Of a stretch of DNA of 64,000 bases, positions 16,207 through 24,500 are shown piece after piece (position 1 is the first letter of the stretch; every line of letters starts with the position of its first letter). The translations under genes were made by a program, and so were the position numbers. A model generated the notes under the pieces. The model was not told the origin of the DNA, did not search any database, and saw only the letters and a program-made list of their open reading frames with translations. This stretch comes from Chloroflexota bacterium (GTDB lineage Bacteria; Chloroflexota; Anaerolineae; UBA4142), in assembly GCA_016208315.1 (NCBI GenBank), contig JACQYF010000060.1, forward strand, positions 1 to 64,000, in the 5' to 3' direction.

Positions 16207-17297
16207 CAAAAGAACTGTGGAAGGGTAACGAGGCGATTGCCGAATCGGCTTTGCGGGCCGGGATGGAAGCATACTTTGGCTACCCCATCACTCCGCAAAC
16301 CGAACTGCTCGAGTACTTGGCCAAGAAAATGCCGGAAATGGGCCGGGCGTTCATTCAGGCGGAGAGCGAAGTTGCCGCGATCAACATGGTGTACGGCGCG
16401 GCGAGCGGCGGCGCGCGCGTCATGAGTTCTTCGTCCAGCCCTGGAATGTCGTTGATGCAGGAAGGCGTCTCGTACATCGTCGGATCAGAGGTGCCGGCGG
16501 TTTTGGTGGACATTATGCGGGGCGGGCCGGGCCTGGGCAATATCGCTCCGACCCAAAGCGACTATTTTCAACTGACCAAAGGCGGCGGACATGGCGACTA
16601 TCGGCCTATCGTCCTGGCGCCGGCGTCCGTGCAAGAAGCGGTTGATCTCGTCTATGGCTCGTTCGATCTGGCGGAACGATACCGGCATGTGGTGATCGTC
16701 GCGGCAGACGGGAATATCGGACAGATGATGGAACCCGTCATCCTGCCGCCGCCGCGCCAAATCGAGAAACGGGACCGCGGCTGGGAATTGAACGGCGCGG
16801 CTGGACGCGAACGGCGGATCATTGTCTCGATCTATTTGCAGCCCGAGGTGCTCCATCGTCACAACGAGAAAATCCAAGCCAAACAGCGTGAGATGGAAAA
16901 GAACGAGGTGCGCTATCAGGAATACCTGCTAGACGACGCCGAGTTTGCCATCGTGGCCTTTGGCACCGCCGCGCGGGTCGCGCAGTCCGCCGTGAGATGG
17001 GCGCGAGCGCAGGGGATTCGAGTCGGCCTGTTCAGGCCCATCAGTCTCTATCCATTCCCGCTGGCGCGCCTGGGGGCAATTGCCAAACGCGTCCGCGCGA
17101 TCCTGGTCGTCGAAATGAGCGCCGGGCAGATGCTCGAGGATGTGCAATTGGCGACCAACAATATTGTGCCGATTTCGTTTTATGGCACGATGGGCGGTGT
17201 CGTGCCCTTTCCCGACGACTTAATGCCCGAGATTGAAAAGATGATCCAGGCCACCGATTGCGTGAGGCCGAGGAACTATGTGGGGTGGGTGGAGTAG
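16203..17297 (+). CDS. 2-oxoacid:ferredoxin oxidoreductase alpha subunit
   Basis: This is the subunit with the pyrimidine-binding and transketolase-C-like domains of the CoA-dependent oxidoreductase. It has 364 residues, with the signature [27 protein letters not shown] at the start (about residues 7-33), followed by [17 protein letters not shown]. The similarity is strongest to VorB (3-methyl-2-oxobutanoate type), but KorA and VorB cannot be reliably separated by eye. The substrate is therefore a 2-oxoacid such as 2-oxoglutarate or 2-oxoisovalerate. It is coupled by a 4-bp overlap to the delta subunit. Confidence 0.9.
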   Translation: MTKELWKGNEAIAESALRAGMEAYFGYPITPQTELLEYLAKKMPEMGRAFIQAESEVAAINMVYGAASGGARVMSSSSSPGMSLMQEGVSYIVGSEVPAVLVDIMRGGPGLGNIAPTQSDYFQLTKGGGHGDYRPIVLAPASVQEAVDLVYGSFDLAERYRHVVIVAADGNIGQMMEPVILPPPRQIEKRDRGWELNGAAGRERRIIVSIYLQPEVLHRHNEKIQAKQREMEKNEVRYQEYLLDDAEFAIVAFGTAARVAQSAVRWARAQGIRVGLFRPISLYPFPLARLGAIAKRVRAILVVEMSAGQMLEDVQLATNNIVPISFYGTMGGVVPFPDDLMPEIEKMIQATDCVRPRNYVGWVE

Positions 17298-17307
17298 AGG
17301 CGAAACT

Positions 17308-18078
17308 ATGGTCACAGAGAACATGCAGGTTGTCTACCAGATTCCTGAATCGCTCGCGTCCGTTGTTACGCATTACTGCCCCGGCTGCACGCATGGCACG
17401 ATCCATCGCCTGATCGCCGAGGTGCTCGACGAGCTAAATGCCCGCGAGAAAACGATTGGCGTCGCGCCGGTGGGCTGCGCGGTATTTGCGTACAACTATT
17501 TCAACACCGATTTTGCCCAAGCCGCGCATGGCCGCGCGCCCGCCATGGCCACCGGCTTGAAGCGCGTCCATCCCGACCGCGTCGTGTTCGCCTATCAAGG
17601 CGACGGCGACCTCGCGGCGATTGGCACGGCGGAAATTATCCACGCGGCCGCGCGCGGCGAGAACATCACCGTCATTTTCGTGAATAACGCGGTGTACGGT
17701 ATGACCGGCGGCCAGATGGCGCCGACGACATTGCCCTGTATGTCCACGACTTCATCGCCGCGCGGGCGCGACGTGGAAATCATGGGCTTTCCGGTGCGTG
17801 TCTCGGAGTTGCGGAGTCAACTGTCCGGCGCGTCCTATATCGTTCGGCGCTCGGTGCACGATCCGGGTAATATCAACAAAACAAAAAAAGCGATTCGGAA
17901 CGCGTTCAACATACAGCTCAACCAGGCGGGTTTCTCCCTTGTCGAGATTCTCTCCACTTGCCCGACGAACTGGAACATGACGGCGACTGATGCGCTCAAG
18001 TTCGTCAAGGAGCACATGATCCCGTACTACCCGCTGGGCGATTACAAAGTTGCCGAATCTGTAAAGAATCTAGTTTGA
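17308..18078 (+). CDS. 2-oxoacid:ferredoxin oxidoreductase beta subunit (TPP-binding)
   Basis: The protein has 256 residues. HYCPGCTHG near the N-terminus and the TPP motif, from GDGDLAAIG to the [13 protein letters not shown] segment, are hallmarks of the beta subunit that holds thiamine pyrophosphate. A proximal-cluster Cys set (CPGC and later Cys in [12 protein letters not shown]) is present. ATG 17308 is preferred over the GTG-type upstream extension to 17278, which lies in the end of the alpha gene. It acts with the alpha, gamma and delta subunits in the cytoplasm. Confidence 0.92.
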   Translation: MVTENMQVVYQIPESLASVVTHYCPGCTHGTIHRLIAEVLDELNAREKTIGVAPVGCAVFAYNYFNTDFAQAAHGRAPAMATGLKRVHPDRVVFAYQGDGDLAAIGTAEIIHAAARGENITVIFVNNAVYGMTGGQMAPTTLPCMSTTSSPRGRDVEIMGFPVRVSELRSQLSGASYIVRRSVHDPGNINKTKKAIRNAFNIQLNQAGFSLVEILSTCPTNWNMTATDALKFVKEHMIPYYPLGDYKVAESVKNLV

Positions 18079-18085
18079 GGAAAAC

Positions 18086-18628
18086 ATGCATCACGAAATC
18101 ATCATCTCCGGTTTTGGGGGACAAGGAGCGTTGTTTGCGGGACAATTGCTCGCCTACGGCGCGTTGGCCGAGGAGCGGCACGTGACGTGGATTCCCTCGT
18201 ACGGACCTGAGATGCGGGGCGGCACCGCGAATTGCACCGTGATCGTATCGGACGAGGAGATCGGCTCGCCTTTGGTGCGCCATCCAACAGCCGCAATCGT
18301 GCTCAATCCGCCCTCTTTTGACCGCTACGAGCCGCTGATCCAGAAAGACGGCGTCTTGCTGGTCAATACCTCTCTCATTTCCAGTCCTCCCCAGCGGTCT
18401 GACATCCGGCGAATTGACGTCCAAGCCAACGAATTGGCTACTGATTTGGGAACGGCGCAGATGGCGAACGTCATCCTTTTGGGAGCGCTGGTCGCGGCCA
18501 CAGGTGTCGTCCGACTGGAAACGCTCGACCAGGTACTGGATGAGCATGTGAGTGCCCGCCACCGCGACAAGCTCGAGGCAAACAAGCGGGCGCTGCGGGT
18601 GGGCGCGGCGCAAGCCAGTAAGCAGTAA
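18086..18628 (+). CDS. 2-oxoacid:ferredoxin oxidoreductase gamma subunit
   Basis: The protein has 180 residues and the gamma/VorA-C fold: [19 protein letters not shown] at the N-terminus, [16 protein letters not shown], and [15 protein letters not shown]. This subunit contributes to the CoA and TPP sites. The ATG follows GAGGAAA by a few bases, 7 nt after the beta stop. The last three codons and the TAA stop are part of a CAGTAAG/CAGTAAA heptad array, so the natural C-terminus may have been altered by repeat growth. Confidence 0.9.
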   Translation: MHHEIIISGFGGQGALFAGQLLAYGALAEERHVTWIPSYGPEMRGGTANCTVIVSDEEIGSPLVRHPTAAIVLNPPSFDRYEPLIQKDGVLLVNTSLISSPPQRSDIRRIDVQANELATDLGTAQMANVILLGALVAATGVVRLETLDQVLDEHVSARHRDKLEANKRALRVGAAQASKQ

Positions 18629-18700
18629 ACAGTGAACAGTGAACAGTGAACAGTAACCAACCATTCGGTTACTGTTCACTGTTTACTGTCTACTGTTCTC
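18616..18700. repeat. Inverted CAGTGAA heptad array
   Basis: Units CAGTAAG, CAGTAAA, CAGTGAA x3 and CAGTAAC are followed by a short loop and the inverse GGTTACT, GTTCACT, GTTTACT, GTCTACT, GTTCTCT. The resulting hairpin of about 40-bp arms could also end transcription of the operon. Confidence 0.9.
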
Positions 18701-18704
18701 TGCT

Positions 18705-18760
18705 TTTTGACCGCATTTTGACCGTGAGGGGACAGTCTTTTGACTTGATTTGCCTATAAT
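18705..18760 (+). promoter_or_regulatory. Pho-box-like phased promoter of the CBS gene
   Basis: 11-bp units TTTTGACCGCA (18705), TTTTGACCGTG (18716), AGGGGACAGTC (18727) and TTTTGACTTGA (18738) are followed by TATAAT at 18755-18760, nine bases after TTGACT. No -35 box occurs at the standard spacing, which suggests activator-dependent initiation. Confidence 0.6.
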
Positions 18761-18766
18761 TGCAGG

Positions 18767-18975
18767 TGTGACGCGAAGCTCACAGCGCCGTGAGTTCCTC
18801 GCGATTGCGGCGCTTGCAGCATGGATGGCAACATTCGATGGGACCCGTTTCGCGTGATGGTGCGTACTTGACGCCTGCTTCCGTCCGCCCGTCCGACAAG
18901 GTGTATCGAAGCAATCCCGGGCGTGGCGGCAACAGGGCGCACGCCTCGCAACCGTTGCGAGGAGGATCTTACAAA
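18767..18975 (+). promoter_or_regulatory. Long structured 5' leader with a ribosome-site hairpin
   Basis: About 205 nt separate the -10 box from the CBS start codon with no good gene. CCTCGCAA (18944-18951) pairs perfectly with TTGCGAGG (18955-18962), and the 3' arm covers part of the ribosome site GAGGAGG (18959-18965). A 16-codon uORF starts at ATG 18821. The leader could gate translation by temperature, a ligand or ribosome stalling. Confidence 0.45.
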
Positions 18976-19416
18976 ATGGCAATGAGAAGACACTGGGTCA
19001 AAGACTGGATGACCCCCGATCCGGTCACGATTGACCCGCAGACCACTCTGCCCGAGGCGAATCGCCTGATGAAAGAGTGCAATGTCCGGCGCTTGCCGGT
19101 GATCGAAAAGGGCAAAATGGTGGGCATCGTCACGCTCGGCGATATTCGCGAGGCGTCGCCTTCGAACGCGACGGCCCTGAGCATCTATGAACTGAATTAT
19201 CTCCTCGCACGATTGTCCGTGGGCGCGATCATGTCGCGCGATCCGCTCACCGTCTCGCCGGATACCTCGATTGAAGCGGCGGCGCGGCTGATGCTCGAAC
19301 ACAAGATTGGGGGCCTACCGGTCGTCGCCGATGGGCGCTTGGTCGGCATCATAACCGAGTCGGATATTTTTAGATTACTCGTCATGGAAGGCGAACCACG
19401 GCCAACGTTCGCTTGA
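18976..19416 (+). CDS. Two-CBS-domain protein
   Basis: The protein has 146 residues: a CBS pair with WMTPDPVTIDPQTTL ... VTLGDIRE (about 8-60) and IMSRDPLTVSPDTS ... ITESDIFRL (about 76-135). It is a paralogue of the protein at 5864. ATG 18976 is preceded by GAGGAGG; the open frame upstream is the untranslated leader. As a Bateman module it would bind AMP/ATP or a similar ligand. Being next to ferredoxin-linked enzymes and an AcuA-like acetyltransferase, it may belong to energy-state control of acyl-CoA metabolism (inference). Confidence 0.85.
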   Translation: MAMRRHWVKDWMTPDPVTIDPQTTLPEANRLMKECNVRRLPVIEKGKMVGIVTLGDIREASPSNATALSIYELNYLLARLSVGAIMSRDPLTVSPDTSIEAAARLMLEHKIGGLPVVADGRLVGIITESDIFRLLVMEGEPRPTFA

Positions 19417-19435
19417 GCGATAGGACTGAGGGCAG

Positions 19436-19460
19436 GTAGGGGCGGGGTCACCCCGCCCCT
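19436..19460. repeat. GTAGGGGCGGGGTCACCCCGCCCC palindrome
   Basis: One copy of the GGGGTCACCCC-type interspersed palindrome lies 20 bp after the CBS stop. It could form a strong hairpin, followed by a loosely T-rich stretch. Confidence 0.8.
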
Positions 19461-19524
19461 TCTCTGCCCTTGTTTTCAAGTGTCATTTGGGTGTGTAACT
19501 CTCTCTGAGGGAGGAGAGGAATTA

Positions 19525-20982
19525 ATGGGAGCGATTGATCGCAAGGGCGATATTGATATAAACCGTAAGGCGCGCCTGCGGATTCCGCGGCAAAAGGTTG
19601 CCAAGCAGCCGGCGGAAACGCGCGTGCTCAATTTCGATGAAGTCTATTTGGGTTTTGACGAAGAGCACGCGAAAATCGAAGCGGAGCGCTGTCTCCAATG
19701 TCCCGATCCTGCGCCGTGCACGAAAGCGTGCCCGCTGCACAATGATATACCGCTCGCGATGTGGCATATCTACAAGGGCGAGTTTGTCGAGGCGGCCCGG
19801 GTCTATCGGCAGACCAGTAATCTGCCCGAGATTTGCGGCCGCGTGTGTCCGCAGGAAAAATTGTGCCAGGGTTCGTGCGCCGTCGGCAAACGCGATTACC
19901 CGGTCTACTTGGGAAAACTCGAAAGTTTTGTTGCGGACTATGAACGGCGCACCGTGGGCTTTAGCAAGCCGGAAATCGCGCCGGCCACCGGCCAGCGCGC
20001 AGCGGTCATCGGCGCGGGGCCGGCGGGCTTGGCGGTGGCTGAAGAATTGATCAAGCTTGGGCACGCCGTGACGGTGTTCGAGATCCTGCCCGAAGCCGGC
20101 GGCGTCATGGTCTATGGAATTCCGAGCTTCAAGCTGAACAAAGCGATTATTGCCGAGAAGGCCAAATACCTCCAAGAGATCGGCGCGCAGTTTGCATTCA
20201 ACACGACGATCGGGAAAGACAGGACGCTCGACGATTTGCGGAACGAGGGCTATAGCGCCTTGTTCCTTGGGACTGGCGCGTGGGTGCCGACCAAACTCGG
20301 CAATCCCGGCGAAGACCTCAAGGGCATTTATATGGCGACCGAATATTTGATTCGCGGCAACCTGCCCGCGGACTATTTGCCCGAAGGCATCAAGACCAAG
20401 CCCGAAGTTGGCAAACATATCGCCATCATTGGCGGCGGCGATACGGCGATGGACTGCGTACGCACGGCGCGGCGTCTGCAAATCCAAACAGGGATCAAGG
20501 ACGGGACCGTCATTGATTACTATCGCCGCACGGAAAAGGAAATGCCCGGCAAGCCAGAGGAACGCACGAACGCCACCGAAGAAGGCATCGGCTTTGAATT
20601 CCTCGTTGCGCCCGTGAAATTCATGGGCGATGGGAACGGGCACGTTCGGCAGATGGAATGCATCCGCATGACGCTCGGCGAGCCGGATGCTTCGGGACGC
20701 CGCCGCCCGGTCGAACTCAAAGGTTCGAATTTTGTGGTGGACGCGGATGTGGTCATTTGCGCCCTCGGCTATAATCAGGATCGTTTGATTGAAAAGACAA
20801 CGCCTGGACTCAAGGTAGACAAGTGGGGCTGCTTTATTATAGATAAAGAGACCGGAGCGACAGCACTACCGGGTGTATACGCGGGCGGCGACGCGGTAAC
20901 CGGCGCCGATCTGGTCGTGACCGCCATGGCCGCCGGCCGCCGCGCGGCAATTGCGATGGACAAGTACCTGAGGAGCTTGTAG
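19525..20982 (+). CDS. GltD/NfnB-like NADPH-dependent Fe-S flavoprotein
   Basis: The protein has 485 residues. It starts with a Cys-rich Fe-S region (CLQCPDPAPCTKACP at about 51-65 and CGRVCPQEKLCQGSC at about 97-111), followed by the FAD motif GAGPAGLAVAEEL (about 158) and the NADPH motif GGGDTAMDCVRTARR (about 308). This is the fold of the glutamate synthase small subunit and of NfnB. No GltB large subunit is nearby. Just downstream of a ferredoxin-producing oxidoreductase it may transfer electrons between ferredoxin and NADP(H), but no NfnA is present. GGAGAGGAA precedes ATG 19525. Its TAG stop lies in a repeat. Confidence 0.85.
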   Translation: MGAIDRKGDIDINRKARLRIPRQKVAKQPAETRVLNFDEVYLGFDEEHAKIEAERCLQCPDPAPCTKACPLHNDIPLAMWHIYKGEFVEAARVYRQTSNLPEICGRVCPQEKLCQGSCAVGKRDYPVYLGKLESFVADYERRTVGFSKPEIAPATGQRAAVIGAGPAGLAVAEELIKLGHAVTVFEILPEAGGVMVYGIPSFKLNKAIIAEKAKYLQEIGAQFAFNTTIGKDRTLDDLRNEGYSALFLGTGAWVPTKLGNPGEDLKGIYMATEYLIRGNLPADYLPEGIKTKPEVGKHIAIIGGGDTAMDCVRTARRLQIQTGIKDGTVIDYYRRTEKEMPGKPEERTNATEEGIGFEFLVAPVKFMGDGNGHVRQMECIRMTLGEPDASGRRRPVELKGSNFVVDADVVICALGYNQDRLIEKTTPGLKVDKWGCFIIDKETGATALPGVYAGGDAVTGADLVVTAMAAGRRAAIAMDKYLRSL

Positions 20983-21035
20983 GGCAAATTGCTCCCCTCC
21001 ATTTCATTTCGGGGATCTTCGACAATTTGCCCTAC
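20979..21035. repeat. GTAGGGCAAATTG...CAATTTGCCCTAC palindromic element
   Basis: The arms GTAGGGCAAATTG (20979-20991) and CAATTTGCCCTAC (21023-21035) are exact reverse complements, around a centre containing CCATTTCATTTCGGGGATCTTC. A diverged copy lies at 56265-56348. Its second to fourth bases are the stop codon of the upstream gene. Confidence 0.9.
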
Positions 21036-21053
21036 GCTAACTGCGTGTCTTGC

Positions 21054-21088
21054 ATACACGAGGGGCGCATGCTCCTCGTGTATTTTTT
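21054..21088 (+). terminator. Rho-independent terminator
   Basis: ATACACGAGG (21054-21063) pairs with CCTCGTGTAT (21074-21083), followed by TTTTTT. It ends the transcription unit of the GltD/NfnB-like gene. Confidence 0.85.
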
Positions 21089-21103
21089 ATGCGATAGGAA
21101 CTG

Positions 21104-21745
21104 ATGGAGCAGTTGAACACTCCGCGCGGTCCCGTTACGCTGATCTCGCGCTGCACCGCGACCGAAATCGAAGAGCTGCGGATTGACCCGGGGCTGGGAT
21201 TCTTTTGGCACAATCGGCCCGATCTACAATGCCAGGCGCTGATCAAGATTGCCGACCAGCCGGAGGGTCGCGTCGCGCTCGCCCATACCGACGATGGCAA
21301 GATTATCGGCTACGTCACGATCACGCTGCCGGAAGCGGACACGCGCTGGGGCCGGAATCAGATTCACGGCCTCAAGGAGATGGGCGGCATCGAGGTCAGC
21401 CGCGCGTGGCGCGGCGCAGGAGTCGGCCGGGCGATCCTGGCCGCGGTCTTTCCGCCGGATTCGTACACCCACGAAATTGTGCTCGCGACCGGTTATCGCT
21501 GGTGCTGGGATGTCGAGTCCAGCGGCTTGACGGTTCGGGAATATCGCGCCATGCTGATCCGGCTGTTTGGAGAATTCGGTTTTCAATCGTATGAAACCGA
21601 CGAGCCGAATATTGCCTGGTACCCTGACAATGCGCTCGTGGCGCGCGTCGGCGCGCGCGTTTCGCCCCAGCTCTTGGCTGCATTCAAAGGTCTGCTCTTC
21701 GAGCGGCCGGGCAGCGAATTCGTGAACAGCGAGTTCTTGCGATGA
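21104..21745 (+). CDS. AcuA-like GNAT acetyltransferase
   Basis: The protein has 213 residues. The acetyl-CoA loop of the GNAT fold is visible as VSRAWRGAGVGRAILAAVF (about 101-119). The flanking ALIKIADQPEGRVALAH and YRWCWDVESSGLTVREYRAML segments resemble AcuA, which in Bacillus acetylates and inactivates acetyl-CoA synthetase. No synthetase gene is in the window. TAGGA precedes ATG 21104, and a terminator separates it from the upstream gene. Together with the two CBS (AcuB-like) proteins this hints at post-translational control of acyl-CoA formation. Confidence 0.75.
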   Translation: MEQLNTPRGPVTLISRCTATEIEELRIDPGLGFFWHNRPDLQCQALIKIADQPEGRVALAHTDDGKIIGYVTITLPEADTRWGRNQIHGLKEMGGIEVSRAWRGAGVGRAILAAVFPPDSYTHEIVLATGYRWCWDVESSGLTVREYRAMLIRLFGEFGFQSYETDEPNIAWYPDNALVARVGARVSPQLLAAFKGLLFERPGSEFVNSEFLR

Positions 21746-21828
21746 GCGATTTTCCCCCTCTCCTTGTCTCCCTCTCTCATCTGTGGTATAGTGGGCGCAA
21801 ATCTCATCACACAAGAGGAGCCAGCCCT

Positions 21829-22665
21829 ATGCCAAAGCAGCTCGTCGTAAAACTCGTCAAATTATTTGTGTTGGGGCTGACGATGGTGCTGACGACGGTT
21901 GGCATCTTCGCGACGGCCTATGCGCAACAAGGTGGCGATATTTCGCGCGGCAAACAGCTTTACGCGCAGAATTGCGCGGTCTGTCATGGAGATAATGCCG
22001 AAGGACGCATCGGCGCGCGATTGGCCAAAGATTTTCCCGGCATTCGAGTGGAAGCGACAATCAAGCAAACCATTTCGGATGGCGTGCCGGGCAGTGTAAT
22101 GCCCGCTTGGGCGACCGCGAAAGGCGGGCCGTTGACGGATGCCCAAGTTGACGACCTCGTCGCGTTCATCCGGTCGCTGGGCCACGTGGCGCCGCCCGTG
22201 CCCACCGGGCCCGCCACGGCGATCACACTAGCGCCAGCGGCCTCTCCGGTTGCGACTTTTCCGCCAGGCAATGCGACTCGGGGCGCGACGGTCTTTGCGC
22301 AGAACTGCGTGGTGTGTCATGGAGAGCGGGGTGAGGGCCGGATTGGCGCAACGCTCGCCAAAGATTGGCCGGGCATCAAGCCCGAAGCGCTGATTGACGC
22401 GACAACCGCGCGCGGCGTGCCCGGGAGCAAAATGCCTGGCTGGGCCAAGACCTATGGCGGCCCGTTGACCGATCAAGAGATCGCGGACGCTGCCGCGTAT
22501 ATCCGAACCCTCAAACAACCTGGAGCCGCGGCCTCGCCGGCCCCCGCAACTCCAGATGGTGGCGTACTGGCGAGTCCGCTCGCGTTAGTCTTCGGAGCGA
22601 TTGTCGTCTTAGGACTCGTGGTCCTCCTCGGCGTTGGACTAGCCGGATCGCGTTCCCGTAAGTAG
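21829..22665 (+). CDS. Secreted, membrane-anchored dihaem cytochrome c
   Basis: The protein has 278 residues. An N-terminal signal segment (LVKLFVLGLTMVLTTVGIF...AYAQ) is followed by two homologous cytochrome c domains of about 85 residues, with haem motifs CAVCH and CVVCH and distal Met candidates in SVMPAW and SKMPGW. A proline/alanine linker leads to a C-terminal membrane anchor (about residues 243-270) and a basic end. It would be an extracytoplasmic electron carrier. GAGGAG precedes ATG 21829. The TAG stop and the last codons are inside a 49-bp tandem duplication with a palindromic repeat. It needs cytochrome maturation, for which only CcmE is seen nearby. Confidence 0.9.
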   Translation: MPKQLVVKLVKLFVLGLTMVLTTVGIFATAYAQQGGDISRGKQLYAQNCAVCHGDNAEGRIGARLAKDFPGIRVEATIKQTISDGVPGSVMPAWATAKGGPLTDAQVDDLVAFIRSLGHVAPPVPTGPATAITLAPAASPVATFPPGNATRGATVFAQNCVVCHGERGEGRIGATLAKDWPGIKPEALIDATTARGVPGSKMPGWAKTYGGPLTDQEIADAAAYIRTLKQPGAAASPAPATPDGGVLASPLALVFGAIVVLGLVVLLGVGLAGSRSRK

Positions 22666-22736
22666 GGGCGGGGTCACCCCGCCCTTTCTAGCCGGATCGC
22701 GTTCCCGTAAGTAAGGGCGGGGTCACCCCGCCCTTT
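22639..22736. repeat. 49-bp tandem duplication covering the cytochrome gene end
   Basis: 22639-22687 and 22688-22736 are the same 49 bp with one change. Each holds the last cytochrome codons plus a GGGGCGGGGTCACCCCGCCC palindrome. The second copy is untranslated. Confidence 0.9.
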
Positions 22737-22800
22737 CTCTGCCGGCCCATCCGAGCCGCCGGTTGCCGCGACGAGCCAAACGTATGGGCGAGGTCACCCC

Positions 22801-22827
22801 TGTAGGGGCGGGGTCACCCCGCCCTTT
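22801..22827. repeat. GTAGGGGCGGGGTCACCCCGCCC palindrome
   Basis: A further copy of the same palindrome lies directly upstream of the histidine-kinase promoter. It follows a partial GGGCGAGGTCACCCC copy at about 22786. Confidence 0.85.
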
Positions 22828-22831
22828 GTAT

Positions 22832-22859
22832 TTGCGCGTAACGCGATTTGTGCTATACT
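22832..22859 (+). promoter_or_regulatory. Promoter of the two-component operon
   Basis: TTGCGC (22832-22837) and TATACT (22854-22859) with a 16-bp spacer, about 80 nt upstream of the kinase start. Confidence 0.55.
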
Positions 22860-22940
22860 CTTTGCGTCTGTTCAAATGGTTTCTTGTTTACCAGGTAAAG
22901 ACGCACTGTCAAACATAGTTACTTCGTCCCGTTGTAAGGG

Positions 22941-24500
22941 ATGGTTGCGATGACGACGTCGTTTCTAGGTTCAAAAGAATTGCGCGCCCGTTTCTCGGTG
23001 ATACGTCGCGTTTTGCCGTTCGCCGTGTTTGGGGCCGTTCTAGTCTATCAAGCTATCAGTGTTTTCTTTCTCCGCGAGTCCTCCGCCGTCATCCACTATT
23101 TGGCCGATCTGATCGCCTACGGCATCATTGGTCCTCTCGCCGCCTGGCTTGCATTCGATTGGATCACCCAGCAGATCGAAGAACGCGAGCGCGCGCTCGC
23201 GGCCAAGGCGCGTGCCGAAGCCGAACAGCAGCGGGCCGAAGAAGCCGCGCGTGAGCAAGAACGCTTGCTCGCCGCGGTCTGCGCCAATTCGGCGGACGCG
23301 ATCATCGGACTGGACAATCAGGGCCACATCACGGCTTGGAATCGCGGCGCGGAGATGATGTTTGGCTATGCAGGTGAAGATGTCCTCGGCAAGCATTTCA
23401 AAATGATTGTCCCGCCGGAGATCGAGGCGCGCGGCGAGATGGAATGGCTCTCGGAGCAGATGCGCGAGGCGGGCTTTGTCCGCAATTACGAGACTGAGCG
23501 GATTGCCAAGGACGGTCGGCGGGTCATTGTGGACTTGACGCGGACTGCGGTGCAGAACGCGCGCGGCGAGATTGTCGGCAGCTCGGCCATCCTGCGCGAT
23601 ATTACCGAGCGTGTGCGGACCGAGCACGCGATTCAGCAGTTGAATCTGGAACTGGAGACCAAGGTCGCCGAGCGCACCTCGCAACTGGGCGCGGCCACGG
23701 AAGAGTTGCGCCGCCGCAATTCCGAACTGGAACGCGCCAACCAGGAATTGCAGCAACTCGACGAACTCAAATCCGACTTTGTCTCGATGGTCTCGCACGA
23801 ACTGCGCGCGCCGCTCACGAACATCAACGGCTCAATCGAATTGCTGCTCGACGGCGATTCCGGCTGCATGCAACCGGAACACCGCGAGATGCTGCAAATC
23901 GTCTCGGAGCAGAGCCAGCGGCTCACGCGCTTGGTGCAGGGCATTCTAAATGTCAGCCGCATCGAGGCCGGACAATTGGTGCTCCAGCCCCAGGCCTTTA
24001 ACATGCTTTCGTTGATCGAGCGCGTGATCGGAGTCTGGGAGTCGCGCGGCGTGTCGAATCGCTTTGAGCGCCCGCGTGGGATGAATCTGCCCTCGGTGTG
24101 GGCCGACCGCGATCGGACGGAAGAGATATTGTTCAATCTCATAGACAATGGGATCAAGTATTCGCCGGATGCGGCGACCATTCGGGTAGATGCGGAAGCG
24201 AACGGGCAGCAGGTGATCGTCTCCGTTTCCGACAAAGGGATCGGCATCCCGGACGAGGAATTGCCCAAAATCTTTGACAAATTCCATCGTGTGGATCGGC
24301 GCGATGCGAGTGAATCCTATGGGCATGGGTTAGGGTTATACATTTGCCGCCGTCTCGTCGAAGCGCAGGGTGGGCGCATTTGGGTGGATAGCGTACTTGG
24401 CGAAGGTTCTACGTTTCGGTTCTCACTGCCGATGGCTGGACGCGGCGAAGCGGAACGAACGGGCAGCGGCCGGCGGCAAACGGTCGGAGGACGCCGATGA
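22941..24500 (+). CDS. Membrane sensor histidine kinase with PAS domain
   Basis: The protein has 519 residues. Two membrane helices (about 25-47 and 55-80) with a very short loop are followed by a coiled coil (EERERALAAKARAEAEQQ), a PAS domain (about 115-230) and a second coiled coil. HisKA carries the H-box SHELRAPL (about 290), and the HATPase domain shows the N-box NLIDNGIKYSP, the G1 box DKGIGIP and the G2 box GHGLGLY. Lack of a sizeable external domain suggests sensing in the membrane or through PAS. The stop overlaps the response-regulator start (ATGA), so the two are a cognate pair. Confidence 0.93.
   Translation: MVAMTTSFLGSKELRARFSVIRRVLPFAVFGAVLVYQAISVFFLRESSAVIHYLADLIAYGIIGPLAAWLAFDWITQQIEERERALAAKARAEAEQQRAEEAAREQERLLAAVCANSADAIIGLDNQGHITAWNRGAEMMFGYAGEDVLGKHFKMIVPPEIEARGEMEWLSEQMREAGFVRNYETERIAKDGRRVIVDLTRTAVQNARGEIVGSSAILRDITERVRTEHAIQQLNLELETKVAERTSQLGAATEELRRRNSELERANQELQQLDELKSDFVSMVSHELRAPLTNINGSIELLLDGDSGCMQPEHREMLQIVSEQSQRLTRLVQGILNVSRIEAGQLVLQPQAFNMLSLIERVIGVWESRGVSNRFERPRGMNLPSVWADRDRTEEILFNLIDNGIKYSPDAATIRVDAEANGQQVIVSVSDKGIGIPDEELPKIFDKFHRVDRRDASESYGHGLGLYICRRLVEAQGGRIWVDSVLGEGSTFRFSLPMAGRGEAERTGSGRRQTVGGRR

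Noticed and set aside
5752-18700. Heptad arrays considered as CRISPR arrays
   Set aside because: Units are 7 bp without unique spacers, and there are no cas genes in the window.
21786-21791. TATAGT before the cytochrome c gene as a promoter
   Set aside because: A -10-like hexamer is present, but no -35 or phased units lie upstream; evidence too thin to list.
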